Below, piece after piece: positions 25,184 through 33,994 of a stretch of DNA of 46,083 nucleotides. Within the stretch, counting starts at the first letter, position 1; each line of letters starts with the position of its first letter. This DNA comes from an uncultured Clostridia bacterium (GTDB lineage Bacteria; Bacillota; Clostridia; Christensenellales; UBA1242). A program made the position numbers and the translations under genes. Where the stretch lies: positions 1-46,083 of the forward strand of contig CANQYX010000005.1 in assembly GCA_947628205.1 (NCBI GenBank). The letters are read 5' to 3'. The notes below the pieces were generated by a model. It made no database searches and had not been told where the DNA came from. It was given only the letters and a program-made list of their open reading frames with translations.

Positions 25184-25212
25184 TAAATTTAATTTTAATT
25201 AACTTTAAAAGC

Positions 25213-25239
25213 AAAAAGAGTTCAAAACGAACTCTTTTT
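25213..25239. terminator. Bidirectional terminator between the 24512 gene and ddl
   Basis: AAAAAGAGTTC, loop AAAAC, GAACTCTTTTT: 11 pairs with T runs on both strands, between converging genes. It touches the ddl stop codon. Confidence 0.9.
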
Positions 25240-26309
25240 TATATTTTTTTATTTAGCACATCGGTTTTAAAATAAGCAAATTTTTGCGGTTTGGTGGCGT
25301 TGGCAATTAATTTTTCAATTAGGGTTATATAGTCAATGCCTAAATCCTCATAAAGATAAAATGCCATACTGCCGGGGATGGTGTTAATTTCGTTGAAATA
25401 GAGTTTTGAGTTGGATTTATCATAAATATAGTCGATGCGCACCACGCCGTTCATGTTGAGTGCAGTGTAAATTTTTTTGGTGTATTCGCAAATTTGCTTT
25501 TTCAGTTTGGCGGAGATTTTAGCAGGGATAATTCTATCCTGCCCTTTTGTTTTGGGTGAAGTGTATTTTTCGTTAAAAGTTAAAACGGCGGATTTAGAAA
25601 TTGGGTTTTCAATTGCGCTTAAAATCAGTTCGCCATTATCCATAAAACATGCTTGATTATACTCCGCCAAATCGGTTATGCGCTCTTCAACAAGCGCGTT
25701 GTCGTTAAGTTCAAAAATGGCGTCAATTTGTTCGGCGAAATCCGCTTTGTTGCATGCCTTAACGCCTATGCTTGAGCCAAGCGCGTTGGGTTTAACAATT
25801 AAATTGTCTGCAAACTCCGCTTTAATTTTTTCAATTTGTTCTACCCTATTTTGTGGCGTTACAAGTTCGCCTTTAACTGTTGGCACAATGTCTGCAAGCA
25901 GAGTTTTTGTTAGGTGTTTATCCATTGCAATGTGCGAGGCAATTGCGTCCGCGCTGGTGCATGAAATTTTGTTGATGTTAAAGAAGGCGGACAAATCGCC
26001 ATTTTCGCCTACGCCACCATGGCAACAATTTATTACGCAAGAAATGTCGCAATACTTTTTTAAAAACACATTTTTAACATAAATTGCGCCATTTGAAATT
26101 ATTATTGGCTTTAATTTTAAATTGTTTTTATCTTTAAAAAAGGCAATGTCATGGGCATTTGTTGCCAGATAAAAATTGTTGTTTAGGTCAAGATAAATTT
26201 TTTCAATTTTATATTTGCTTTCCAAATTTTTTGCTAGTTGCATGCCAGTGATAATTGAAATGTCATGCTCTGTGCTTGCTCCGCCAAAAATAACACATAA
26301 TTTTTCCAT
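25239..26309 (-). CDS. ddl: D-alanine--D-alanine ligase
   Basis: 356 residues. The N-terminus is VIFGGASTEHDISIITG (substrate-binding Glu and Ser region). The ATP-grasp core has VKPNALGSSIGVKACN, LVEERI, RIDYIYDKSNSKLYFNEINTIPGSM with the metal-binding Glu and Asn. It joins two D-Ala for peptidoglycan precursors; the product is used by MurF, encoded nearby on the other strand. No ribosome site is visible. CATAAATA lies with its C 13 nt before the ATG, preceded by TTT, the same pattern as in yqfC. Confidence 0.95.
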   Translation of the reverse strand: MEKLCVIFGGASTEHDISIITGMQLAKNLESKYKIEKIYLDLNNNFYLATNAHDIAFFKDKNNLKLKPIIISNGAIYVKNVFLKKYCDISCVINCCHGGVGENGDLSAFFNINKISCTSADAIASHIAMDKHLTKTLLADIVPTVKGELVTPQNRVEQIEKIKAEFADNLIVKPNALGSSIGVKACNKADFAEQIDAIFELNDNALVEERITDLAEYNQACFMDNGELILSAIENPISKSAVLTFNEKYTSPKTKGQDRIIPAKISAKLKKQICEYTKKIYTALNMNGVVRIDYIYDKSNSKLYFNEINTIPGSMAFYLYEDLGIDYITLIEKLIANATKPQKFAYFKTDVLNKKI

Positions 26310-26592
26310 AACTTTATTTATGAAACACTTTTTTATTTAGTGAATTTTTATTTGTCTAAATTTTATTGAGATTGCCATAGCGTTCTTATGGTAAGAACGC
26401 TTCACAATGACACTTTGTTTTTTATGTCATTGCGAGGGAAAGCCACCATGACTCTCCCGTGGCAATATCAACCTTGTTTTTTTTGACAAAAGAGAAACAG
26501 AAAGACAAACTAAAATTTGCCAATTTTCAACAAAAAAATTTAAAATTTTTAAAAATTTACCTAATTTTTCAACTTTTTTCATATATTTTAGT
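26310..26592. other. Intergenic region with a nested palindromic repeat
   Basis: This gap between the divergent ddl and hydrolase genes holds the 106-bp repeat at 26366-26471 and the upstream regions of both genes. No open frame is present. Confidence 0.6.
26366..26471. repeat. Nested palindromic interspersed repeat
   Basis: Outer ends TTGAGATTGCCA and TGGCAATATCAA are inverted with one mismatch. Inner CAATGACA and TGTCATTG are also inverted. The left half contains a further perfect hairpin GCGTTCTTA-TAAGAACGC (26380-26400). The TGTCATTGCGAGG and GTGGCAAT blocks recur at 45826-45871. It looks like a non-coding, short mobile-type (REP/MITE-like) element. Confidence 0.8.
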
Positions 26593-27420
26593 ATGAATTT
26601 TTTATTTAAGGGCGAGTTGATTGATTATGATTTTTTGGAAATTAACGAAAACAATAATGAAACAAACAAGGAAATAAAAAACAAATCATTTCAAAATTTT
26701 AATAATCAAATTATAAAAAATAATTCATTTAAAAAATGCGAAAGTGAAAATATAGATTTTAATAATTCAACAAAAAAAGAAACTGTTGTGTTTTTGCATG
26801 GCTGGGGTGGGGATAAAAATTCGTTTAAATCCACAATCAATTTGTTAAAACACAAATTCATCATTTTGGCAGTTACCATACCAACAATTGCCAACACAGT
26901 TGTTGCGTGGAGTTTAATAGATTATGCCAATTTAGTTTTGGCGTTGTGCAAATTGCATGGCATAAATTCAATTTATGTCGTCTGCCATAGTTTTGGGTTT
27001 AGAGTGGCAAGCATATTAAAACAACAAATTGAAATTAAAAAAATTGTGGTTACAGGTGGCGCTGGGTTAAAGAAATTTTCAATTATAAAAAAGTTAGAAA
27101 CAAACAACAACAAAATTTTGCTAAGCCAAGCGCGGTTTAAATTTTTATATAACTCAATTGCGAGCGCGGACTATTCCGCCCTCTCGCCCATCAATAAAAA
27201 AACATTTAGCGCGGTCGTGGGCGTTGCGTTCAATAAATTTTGTAAATTCAATTGCCCCATGCTTTTATTTTGGGGAAAGCGAGATAGCGAAACAAAACTT
27301 TGGATTGCAGAAAAATTGAAGCGAGAAAATGACGCAAAATTGATTGTGTCAAATTCCGACCATTTTGCATATTTAAAAGAAAACGCAAGATTTAACAACG
27401 AAGTTTTAAATTTTTTGTAA
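26593..27420 (+). CDS. Alpha/beta-hydrolase fold protein next to MurF
   Basis: 275 residues. After a Lys/Asn-rich N-terminal 55 residues come VVFLHGWGGDKNSF (oxyanion-hole HGWG), SIYVVCHSFGFRVA (nucleophile Ser in CHSFG, replacing GHSxG), PMLLFWGKRDSETK (acid Asp) and VSNSDHFAYL (catalytic His). A complete triad suggests an active esterase, amidase or similar; the substrate is unknown. It ends one base before murF starts, so the two are co-transcribed and cell-wall related activity is a reasonable guess. CATATATT has its C 13 nt before the ATG, with no ribosome site. Confidence 0.8.
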   Translation: MNFLFKGELIDYDFLEINENNNETNKEIKNKSFQNFNNQIIKNNSFKKCESENIDFNNSTKKETVVFLHGWGGDKNSFKSTINLLKHKFIILAVTIPTIANTVVAWSLIDYANLVLALCKLHGINSIYVVCHSFGFRVASILKQQIEIKKIVVTGGAGLKKFSIIKKLETNNNKILLSQARFKFLYNSIASADYSALSPINKKTFSAVVGVAFNKFCKFNCPMLLFWGKRDSETKLWIAEKLKRENDAKLIVSNSDHFAYLKENARFNNEVLNFL

Positions 27421-27421
27421 C

Positions 27422-28912
27422 ATGATTTTAAATTATTGTGTAAACTTAATTATTTTGGTTTTCAATTGCATATTTTTTGAAAAATATTTACACATTTGGC
27501 AGTTAAAAGATTACAATGCAACGCGCTATCTTTCGCACTTCAAAAACAAATTTTGGCTTTGCGCGTTTTATTTCATTTTGTTTTTGCTAGAAATAATTTT
27601 TAAAAATTATATATTAAATGTTTGCTTAAACACCCTTGCTTTAATTGTAAATTTATGGTTTATTTCAAAACTAATAACCAGCAATAAAACGCCACTAAAT
27701 TACACGGGCAAAATTAAGCGATTGTATGCAATTTCCGCAATAACTTTGGCGCTAATTTCTATATTTTACTATGGCGGAATTATTTCTATTTTCGTGTTGT
27801 TGTTTTTGCCTATAATTTCAAACTTTTTAAATGTTTACGATAAAATTAAAAACCAAAAATTTATAAAATCCGCACAAATTAAGTTAGCGCAAAACAAAGC
27901 AAAAATTATTGCAATAACGGGCAGCAACGGGAAAACAAGTGTTAAAGACATTTTGGCTGAAATGCTAAAAAAATATAATGTTTTGGCATCACCAAAAAGT
28001 TACAACACTCCGCTTGGCATAAGCAAATTTATAAACGACAGCAATTTGGAAAATTGCAATTACATAATTTTGGAATATGGCGCGCGCCACCTTGGTGATG
28101 TTAAAAAATTGTGCAAAATTTTTGGCGCAGATTATGGCATAATAACTCTTGTTGCTCCACAACATTTGGAAAGTTTTAAAACTATGCACAACATTTTTAA
28201 AGCAAAAAAAGAGTTATCCGATTTTTTAGGCGAAAAATTATGTGTTTACAACTTAGATAATATTTACACTTACAAAATGCACGCCAAAAAAGTTGGCAAA
28301 AAAATTGGTATTTCAATTTTTGGCAATGCAGATATTTATTTAACCGATTTCCAAATTAAAAATTTTAAAACCGAATTTAAAATTCAATATAAAAACAAAG
28401 CATATTCCGCCAAAACAAAACTTTTAGGCAGGCATAACGCTACCAACATTTTGCTTGCCACCGCCCTTGCGTTAAATTTGGGCGTTGACATGCCTGAAAT
28501 TACTGAAACTATTAAAAAATTAAACTATGTTCCGCACCGGCTTGAACTAATTAAAAGCAACATTAACATTTTGGATGATAGTTACAATTGTTCGCTTGCA
28601 AGCGCGAAAGAAGCATTGTATGTTTTGCAATCCTGCCCCAACAAAAAAGTGGTCGCAACTCCTGGCATAATTGAGGGTGGAGATTGCCAATTTGAAATTA
28701 ATTATGAGCTTGGCGAAATGCTTGCTTGTGCGGATGAAGTTATTGTTATTGGCGAAACAAACAAAAACGCGCTTACGCGCGGAATGGAGAGTAAAAAATT
28801 TAAAAAATACAAATGCACTAAAACGCTTGACGATGCAAAAAATGAGTTTTCCAAATTAAAAAAGAATGACACTCTTTTGCTTTTAAACGATTTGCCGGAT
28901 GACTATAAATAA
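27422..28912 (+). CDS. murF: MurF-type Mur ligase with N-terminal membrane domain
   Basis: 496 residues. Residues 1-135 contain about four or five hydrophobic helices (YFILFLLEIIF, LNTLALIVNLWFI, ISIFVLLFLPII). They replace the usual N-terminal substrate-binding domain. From 160 on is a Mur ligase: P-loop AITGSNGKTS (164-173), NTPLG, LEYGARHLGDV, TLVAPQHLE, LLGRHNATNILLA, and the C-terminal domain with DDSYNCSLASAKEAL and GIIEGG. This is the MurF subgroup, which adds D-Ala-D-Ala to the UDP-MurNAc tripeptide. The membrane anchor would place it beside MraY. A D-Ala-D-Ala ligase gene lies divergently upstream. Confidence 0.85.
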   Translation: MILNYCVNLIILVFNCIFFEKYLHIWQLKDYNATRYLSHFKNKFWLCAFYFILFLLEIIFKNYILNVCLNTLALIVNLWFISKLITSNKTPLNYTGKIKRLYAISAITLALISIFYYGGIISIFVLLFLPIISNFLNVYDKIKNQKFIKSAQIKLAQNKAKIIAITGSNGKTSVKDILAEMLKKYNVLASPKSYNTPLGISKFINDSNLENCNYIILEYGARHLGDVKKLCKIFGADYGIITLVAPQHLESFKTMHNIFKAKKELSDFLGEKLCVYNLDNIYTYKMHAKKVGKKIGISIFGNADIYLTDFQIKNFKTEFKIQYKNKAYSAKTKLLGRHNATNILLATALALNLGVDMPEITETIKKLNYVPHRLELIKSNINILDDSYNCSLASAKEALYVLQSCPNKKVVATPGIIEGGDCQFEINYELGEMLACADEVIVIGETNKNALTRGMESKKFKKYKCTKTLDDAKNEFSKLKKNDTLLLLNDLPDDYK

Positions 28913-28939
28913 GAATTCAAATATAAATTATTTAAAATG

Positions 28940-28966
28940 GAGATTTTTCGCTACGCTCAAAATGAC
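28940..28966. repeat. Half copy of an interspersed repeat
   Basis: GAGATTTTTCGCTACGCTC followed by AAAATGACA is similar to the left half of the repeat at 45176-45244 (GAGATTCTTCGCTTTGCTC then AGAATGACA). It lies between the converging murF and tsaB genes. Confidence 0.65.
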
Positions 28967-29030
28967 AGCTCGTGTTTTACGTTTGGCTAAGTTATTTAAA
29001 ATTTTTTTGTGTTTTTCTTGTTTTATATCA

Positions 29031-30074
29031 TTAAATTCGCTTAACCATTTCCAAGCAAGTTGCGCCATCGGCATAATAATTTTTGCGTTTGCGACGCAAA
29101 GTAAACCCAAGTTTTTTGTATAATAAATATGCTGTTATATTTTTTTCATTTACTTCTAAACTTAATGTGTTAATTTTATTTTTCTTGGCAAAATTTATGG
29201 CTTTTTCAATGAGTTTTGTTGCAATGCCTAAATTTCTGAATTCCTTTTTAACGGCAATGCTAACAATATTGATTTCATCCGTCATTTGCAAAATAACAAA
29301 ACCGACAATTTCCGCATTAAATTCTGCCACAAAAATTTTATATAGTTTATTTTTGTGCATATCTTCAATTTCTTGCGCTGACAAAACGTTTGTTAAAATA
29401 TTTTGTTTTTCAATTTCTGCAATGCACGCTAAATCCTTTTTCGTTGATGCTTTTATTTTTAAATCACCACGTTTTAATTTTTCCCGTTCCGCTTGCGAAA
29501 GTTGATAATAAACAGGAGTGAGCGAAGTTTGCTTGTTTTTTTCGTAGCAATCGCACACCGTTTTTGCATTAAGTTTTACAACAAAACAATTTAAATTTTC
29601 GTTACGTTCAAACATTCCAATTGGCTTGTTTTCAGCCAAAATTTTTAGTTCTTCTAAACTTAAATTACGCTCGAATTTATATACAATTCCATTAATAAGT
29701 TTTGCGACAAAATAGCTGTTGTAACTGCCACAAATTGCAACCGTTTCAACCTTGCTATTTTGTGCGGTGGCAAGCGCGAACAACAAGTCCAAATTATTAA
29801 GCCCGAACGCTGGTTTATTTAGCGCATCCCTTAAAGCTAAAATAGTTGCAACGCCCACCCTGATGCCAGTGAAAGAGCCGGGGCCAATTATCACACCTAA
29901 CTCGTCTATTTCGTTTACTTTAAGTTTGTTTTGTTTTAACATTTCGTCAATTTTAGTTAGCATGATTTCGTTGTGATGTTGCCTATTTTTTTCCGATGAA
30001 AAAAACAATTTGTTATTTTTAGATAACAAAATTGTTAGTTCTTCATTTGCTGTGTTTAAAATTAATTTATTCAT
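29031..30074 (-). CDS. tsaB-rimI: Fusion of TsaB and RimI-type acetyltransferase
   Basis: 347 residues. Residues 1-205 are TsaB: ILNTANEELTILL, HHNEIMLTKIDEML, LGVIIGPGSFTGIRVGVATI, FGLNNLDLLFALA. Residues 206-347 are a GNAT domain like RimI: FVAEFNAEIVGFVILQM, INIVSIAVKKEFRNLGIATKLIEKAI, LEVNEKNITAYLLYKKLGF. TsaB works with TsaE and TsaD to make t6A37 in tRNA; RimI acetylates the N-terminus of a ribosomal protein. Separate tsaB-rimI genes are commonly adjacent, and here they form one frame. The first 8 bp overlap tsaE. No tsaD gene is in the window. Confidence 0.9.
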   Translation of the reverse strand: MNKLILNTANEELTILLSKNNKLFFSSEKNRQHHNEIMLTKIDEMLKQNKLKVNEIDELGVIIGPGSFTGIRVGVATILALRDALNKPAFGLNNLDLLFALATAQNSKVETVAICGSYNSYFVAKLINGIVYKFERNLSLEELKILAENKPIGMFERNENLNCFVVKLNAKTVCDCYEKNKQTSLTPVYYQLSQAEREKLKRGDLKIKASTKKDLACIAEIEKQNILTNVLSAQEIEDMHKNKLYKIFVAEFNAEIVGFVILQMTDEINIVSIAVKKEFRNLGIATKLIEKAINFAKKNKINTLSLEVNEKNITAYLLYKKLGFTLRRKRKNYYADGATCLEMVKRI

Positions 30075-30477
30075 TTATTTCAAATTCTCGCGTTGTTTCG
30101 TTAATATATTTTATATTAACAACTTTTCGTTTTCGCGGCACAAGCGGTTCTATGTTCTGTGCCCATTCAATAAAGAAAACTCTATCTTTTTTGCTTAAAA
30201 CTTCGTCTAAGCCAATTTCTATTGCTTCATCGAGATTTATTCTGTATGCATCAATATGTTCAAACAAAAATTTGCCTTTATACGATTTTAATATGGCAAA
30301 TGTGGGAGAATTTACAATGTCTTTAACACCCAATGCACGCAAAACATGCTGAGTAAAAGTCGTTTTGCCTGCGCCCAAATCTCCATTAAGCACAACAACA
30401 TCGCCTTTTTTTATTGTTTTTGCAAAATTATCTGCCAACAAAGCGGTTTCTGCAAGAGTGGTAACGCGTTTTTTCAT
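30067..30477 (-). CDS. tsaE: tRNA threonylcarbamoyladenosine biosynthesis ATPase TsaE
   Basis: 136 residues, normal size. P-loop GDLGAGKTTFTQHVLRALG, then VNSPTFAILKSYKG and FEHIDAYRI (switch and Walker B region), FFIEWAQN. It is the ATPase that cycles the TsaB-TsaD complex in t6A synthesis. Its ATG overlaps the stop of the upstream phosphorylase as TAATG, and its end overlaps tsaB, so all three genes are coupled. Confidence 0.95.
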   Translation of the reverse strand: MKKRVTTLAETALLADNFAKTIKKGDVVVLNGDLGAGKTTFTQHVLRALGVKDIVNSPTFAILKSYKGKFLFEHIDAYRINLDEAIEIGLDEVLSKKDRVFFIEWAQNIEPLVPRKRKVVNIKYINETTREFEINE

Positions 30478-31742
30478 TATCTAATTACCTTTGTTATTGG
30501 ATAAATTGGAGCGATTTTAACTTCTGTTAAACTAATTGAACCAGTAATAACATCCGCATATTTTTCAACATCTTTAACATCTTTGTAATAGAACGTTAAA
30601 AGCCTGTCCCCAACGCGCACAAGGTCACCAATTTTTACATTTAACCTAAACCCGATGTTGTTATCGTGTGAATTTGCACACAACTTTCTAACCAATTCGC
30701 CCAACAATATAGAGTTAATGTTGCCAACATATCCATTTTTTGTGCAAACAAAATCCACACTATGATATGGCTTAAATATTCTATTATTTTTTACGCTTTC
30801 CACCGACCCGCCTTGAGATTTAACAATTTTCAAAAACTGATCGTAAGCATAGCCATTATCCAACGCGTTGGCAACAATGTTGCCAAGCTCTGCCCTGCTA
30901 TATTTTTTATTTATTTTGTATATCATTTCAACCGCATAGCGAACCGAAATGTTCCTTAACATATTTTTTTTGCCGCGCAAAACTTCAATAGCGTCTGCAA
31001 CTTCAATTGCGTTGCCAATTCCATTGCCAATAGTTTGCACAGTGTTGGTTAAAACCACAACACACTCAACGCCATTTTGTTTAAAGATATATTTTAACAA
31101 TTTGGCAACTTTTTTAGCTTGGCTATACCGTTGAATAACGGCCGCATATCCATATTTAACATCAACAAAAACCATTCTTGCGCCACTGGCAAGCTTTTTA
31201 CAAGCAATGGAAGCGGCAACAAAATTTAAGTTATTTGCAAGGTTATACCCCTCCATAACGTCAAACAGCAATCTATCTGCCGGACAAATATCCCCATTAT
31301 GAGATAACACACAAGCATTTGTTTCGTCAAGAACAGTTTTGATGTCGTTATCCGTCAACTTGACATTGAACCCCGGAATTGCGCCAAACCTATCCGCACT
31401 GCCGTTTGTGAACACCAAAGATTTGCCCGTGGTTTTAATAATTTTATAACCGAGGCTGGCAATAAGCGGAATTAAAACCACGCTGGTGGAATCGCCCACG
31501 CCGCCAGTTGAATGTTTTTCAAACACCGCTTGGTTAAAAGTTAAAACACGCCCACTATCGCGCATCGCAAGGGCAAGATACATAACCTCTTTTTTGCTCA
31601 TGCCAAAAGAATCTAGGCACAAAAAGAAATTAACTATTTTGCTATCAACTCCACTTTTTAGCAAATAGTCCACTGCCAAATAATAATCTTCCATATTCAA
31701 GGCCTTGCCTTGTTTCTTTTTCTCAATCAATTTGTCAATCAT
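30477..31742 (-). CDS. pdp: Pyrimidine-nucleoside (thymidine) phosphorylase, leaderless
   Basis: 421 residues from ATG 31742. The frame is open further upstream, but homologues begin at IDKLIEKKKQGKAL. Family signature KHSTGGVGDSTSVVLIPLIASLGYKI plus GKSLVFTNGSADR and the C-terminal swivel domain agree with PyNP/DeoA. It splits uridine or thymidine with phosphate to base and (deoxy)ribose-1-phosphate. The promoter is TTGACA-N17-TATCAT followed by six bases and the ATG, with no ribosome site, so the mRNA should begin at the start codon. Downstream tsaE and tsaB-rimI overlap it. Confidence 0.92.
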   Translation of the reverse strand: MIDKLIEKKKQGKALNMEDYYLAVDYLLKSGVDSKIVNFFLCLDSFGMSKKEVMYLALAMRDSGRVLTFNQAVFEKHSTGGVGDSTSVVLIPLIASLGYKIIKTTGKSLVFTNGSADRFGAIPGFNVKLTDNDIKTVLDETNACVLSHNGDICPADRLLFDVMEGYNLANNLNFVAASIACKKLASGARMVFVDVKYGYAAVIQRYSQAKKVAKLLKYIFKQNGVECVVVLTNTVQTIGNGIGNAIEVADAIEVLRGKKNMLRNISVRYAVEMIYKINKKYSRAELGNIVANALDNGYAYDQFLKIVKSQGGSVESVKNNRIFKPYHSVDFVCTKNGYVGNINSILLGELVRKLCANSHDNNIGFRLNVKIGDLVRVGDRLLTFYYKDVKDVEKYADVITGSISLTEVKIAPIYPITKVIR

Positions 31743-31748
31743 ATAAAT

Positions 31749-31777
31749 ATGATAATATTTATTTTTTATTTTGTCAA
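31749..31777 (-). promoter_or_regulatory. Promoter of pdp with +1 on the start codon
   Basis: TTGACA (31772-31777), 17 bp, TATCAT (31749-31754) on the minus strand. Seven bases after the hexamer is the A of the ATG at 31742. Confidence 0.75.
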
Positions 31778-31890
31778 CTAAATTTAAAAGTTTTATAAAA
31801 GAAATTCTATTAAAACCATAATAATTCACAAAATTATTATAATTTTTGGCGATAATGTTTAAAAATATTGTATTTTGCAATAATTTTTAT

Positions 31891-32688
31891 ATGTCAAAGT
31901 TTAAATTTATTAATTTAATAGATAAAATTTTTGTTTCGGCTGGCGTATTTTTAATTGTGTTTGCATGGATCAATTTTTACATTAGAAATTTATGGGCAAC
32001 ATTTTGGCTAAGCATATTTTTTAGTTTTGCAATTGTTTTTTTGTTGTATTACTTCCTTGGCAAAAAACACGAAAAAGAATTTGCCTCTAAGCAAGAGATG
32101 AATGAAATGAACACCTATTTTTTAGCATTTAGATTAATGGGCAAAACCGAACAATTAAATTTATTAAGGCAAATGATAGCCAAACAAGCGAACTTAACAA
32201 AAAATGAAATTTTATTAAACAATAAAAAATTATGCTATAACGATGCCGATGGACTGCATTTAATTATAGTTGCAACTCACTTAACAAGAATTGATGATAA
32301 CGAATTAATTAATTTAATAAATGAAAATTTTAATGAAAAATACGATTGCTACGATATTTATTGCAACGAATTTATAGCAAACAAAAATTTGTTAAAGGAC
32401 AAAAAAATAAATTTCTTTAATCGCGCAAAAATTTATGAGCTTTTTAAAACTTGTGATATTTGTCCAAGCAATATAGACAAACTATCCCCATCTGCTTCAA
32501 AATTCAAATTTAAAGATGTTATAAAATCTATGTTTTTGCCTAACCGAGCAAAATCTTATTTTCTTTGTGGCATAATTTTAATCTTTAGTTCAATAATTTT
32601 GCCAAATCATTTATACTATATAATTTTTGGTAGTATGTTGTTATTATTTGCCATTATTTGCAAAATTTTGCCCAAAGTTTCAAACTAA
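31891..32688 (+). CDS. Unknown membrane protein
   Basis: 265 residues from ATG 31891. The frame is open from 31846 (TTG) and has another ATG at 31855. I prefer 31891 because residues before it look non-conserved and TGCAATAAT ends six bases upstream. Two helices at about 10-60 (FVSAGVFLIVFAWINFYI, FFSFAIVFLLYYFLG) and two at the C-terminus (SYFLCGIILIFSSIIL, YYIIFGSMLLLFAIICKIL) enclose about 130 soluble residues with several Cys (CYDIYCNEF, TCDICPSN). No family recognised. It is divergent from pdp. Confidence 0.65.
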   Translation: MSKFKFINLIDKIFVSAGVFLIVFAWINFYIRNLWATFWLSIFFSFAIVFLLYYFLGKKHEKEFASKQEMNEMNTYFLAFRLMGKTEQLNLLRQMIAKQANLTKNEILLNNKKLCYNDADGLHLIIVATHLTRIDDNELINLINENFNEKYDCYDIYCNEFIANKNLLKDKKINFFNRAKIYELFKTCDICPSNIDKLSPSASKFKFKDVIKSMFLPNRAKSYFLCGIILIFSSIILPNHLYYIIFGSMLLLFAIICKILPKVSN

Positions 32689-32734
32689 AAATTTTTAAAA
32701 AATTCAAAATTTTGTTGAATTTTTTAAAAATTTT
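32688..32734. terminator. A/T-rich bidirectional terminator (18-bp perfect arms)
   Basis: Perfect 18-bp inverted repeat (32688-32705 against 32717-32734) around an 11-nt loop, almost entirely A/T. It lies between the converging membrane-protein and desulfurase genes, directly at the stop codon of the former. Confidence 0.65.
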
Positions 32735-32783
32735 GTGTTTTAAGTGCTATTTTTTAATATTTTTTTAATTTTTATTAACATTT

Positions 32784-33914
32784 TCAAAATTTCGTTGTTT
32801 TTAACTTGTTGATTTGTTTCAAAATTTCAATCAGACAGTCAATTTCTTCAAACGAATTAAAATGGTCGACTGAAACGCGAAGCGCCCCACGCTTTAATGT
32901 GCCTAATTTTTTGTGTATTAATGGCGCACAATGCAAACCGGCACGCACACATATGTCGTGTTCGTTCAACAAATCTGCCACAAGCATGCAATCTAAATCT
33001 TTAACGTTAAAGCTAAAAACATTTTTTGAATTTTCGCTAAATAGCGGTTCAACAAAATTCAAATCTATAAGTTTGTTGTATAGATATTTAGAAAGTTCAT
33101 TTTCATGTTTTTTTATTGCTTCAAAATTTCTGAATAAATAGCCCACACCTGCATTTAAACTTGCAATTGGAATGGTTGGAATTGTTCCCGCTTCCAACCC
33201 TTCTGGCATATCGGTTGGCTGAATTAAATTTTCACTTTCTGTGCCCGTTCCGCCAAACAAAAGTGGTTTTAATTTTAAATTTTCGTTAACCATTAACCCA
33301 CCAACACCTGTTGTTGCGTAAAGCCCTTTATGTCCAGCAAACGCAAATAAATCTATATTGCAATTTGACAAATCTATGTCAATATGTCCGCACGCCTGCG
33401 CGCCATCAACGAGATAAATTAAATTATGCTTTTTTGCAATTTTGCCAATTGCGTTTATATCTGGGCATTCACCCGTTACATTTGAACAAGCGGTTGTTAT
33501 TATCATTTTTGTGTTGGGTTTTATTTGTTTTTCAATTTCTGCGGGCAAATCTTCAATAGCGCAAAAAAGCGTTGTAACCTCTATTCCATGCTTTTTTAAA
33601 AATTCTAGTGGACGCAAAACAGAATTGTGTTCATAGCATGTCGTTACAACATGGTCGCCCACATTTAAACTTCCAAAAATGGCTAGGTTTAATGCTTCTG
33701 TGCAATTTTTTGTAAAAATAACTTTATGGTTTGGCGCATTGAAAAATTCTTTTAATTTTTCGCGCGTATCAAACACCAAATCCGCAACAATATTTGAAAG
33801 ATTATGACCGCTTCTTCCCGGATTTGCGGTATATTTATTAAGTGCAGTTTCAACCGCGTTTTTAACAATTTGTGGCTTAACAAAACTTGTTGCGGCATTA
33901 TCAAAATATATCAT
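32784..33914 (-). CDS. Cysteine desulfurase-family protein (class V aminotransferase)
   Basis: 376 residues. PLP site: HKG in FAGHKGLYATTGVGGL. Cofactor ring contacts lie in TKNCTEALNLAIFG and DGAQACGHIDID. The sulfur-carrying Cys is in VRAGLHCAPLIHK. This is the short NifS/SufS-like group (TIGR01977 type) often found with DUF3343, as here on the divergent strand at 33995. It should release sulfur or selenium from Cys or selenocysteine onto its own Cys for transfer. No ribosome site is visible. TTTCATATCTT has its C 13 nt before the ATG, as in six other genes. Confidence 0.88.
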   Translation of the reverse strand: MIYFDNAATSFVKPQIVKNAVETALNKYTANPGRSGHNLSNIVADLVFDTREKLKEFFNAPNHKVIFTKNCTEALNLAIFGSLNVGDHVVTTCYEHNSVLRPLEFLKKHGIEVTTLFCAIEDLPAEIEKQIKPNTKMIITTACSNVTGECPDINAIGKIAKKHNLIYLVDGAQACGHIDIDLSNCNIDLFAFAGHKGLYATTGVGGLMVNENLKLKPLLFGGTGTESENLIQPTDMPEGLEAGTIPTIPIASLNAGVGYLFRNFEAIKKHENELSKYLYNKLIDLNFVEPLFSENSKNVFSFNVKDLDCMLVADLLNEHDICVRAGLHCAPLIHKKLGTLKRGALRVSVDHFNSFEEIDCLIEILKQINKLKTTKF

Positions 33915-33994
33915 ATAACAAGATATGAAAAATCTTTAATTTTAGTTAAGTAACACAAACTCAAAACAAAAAATAAAATGTTATAGAGGCATAT

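Noticed and set aside
31743..31880. N-terminal extension of pdp to 31880
   Set aside because: It would overlap the divergent membrane-protein gene region and the promoter; homologues begin near residue IDKLIEKK.
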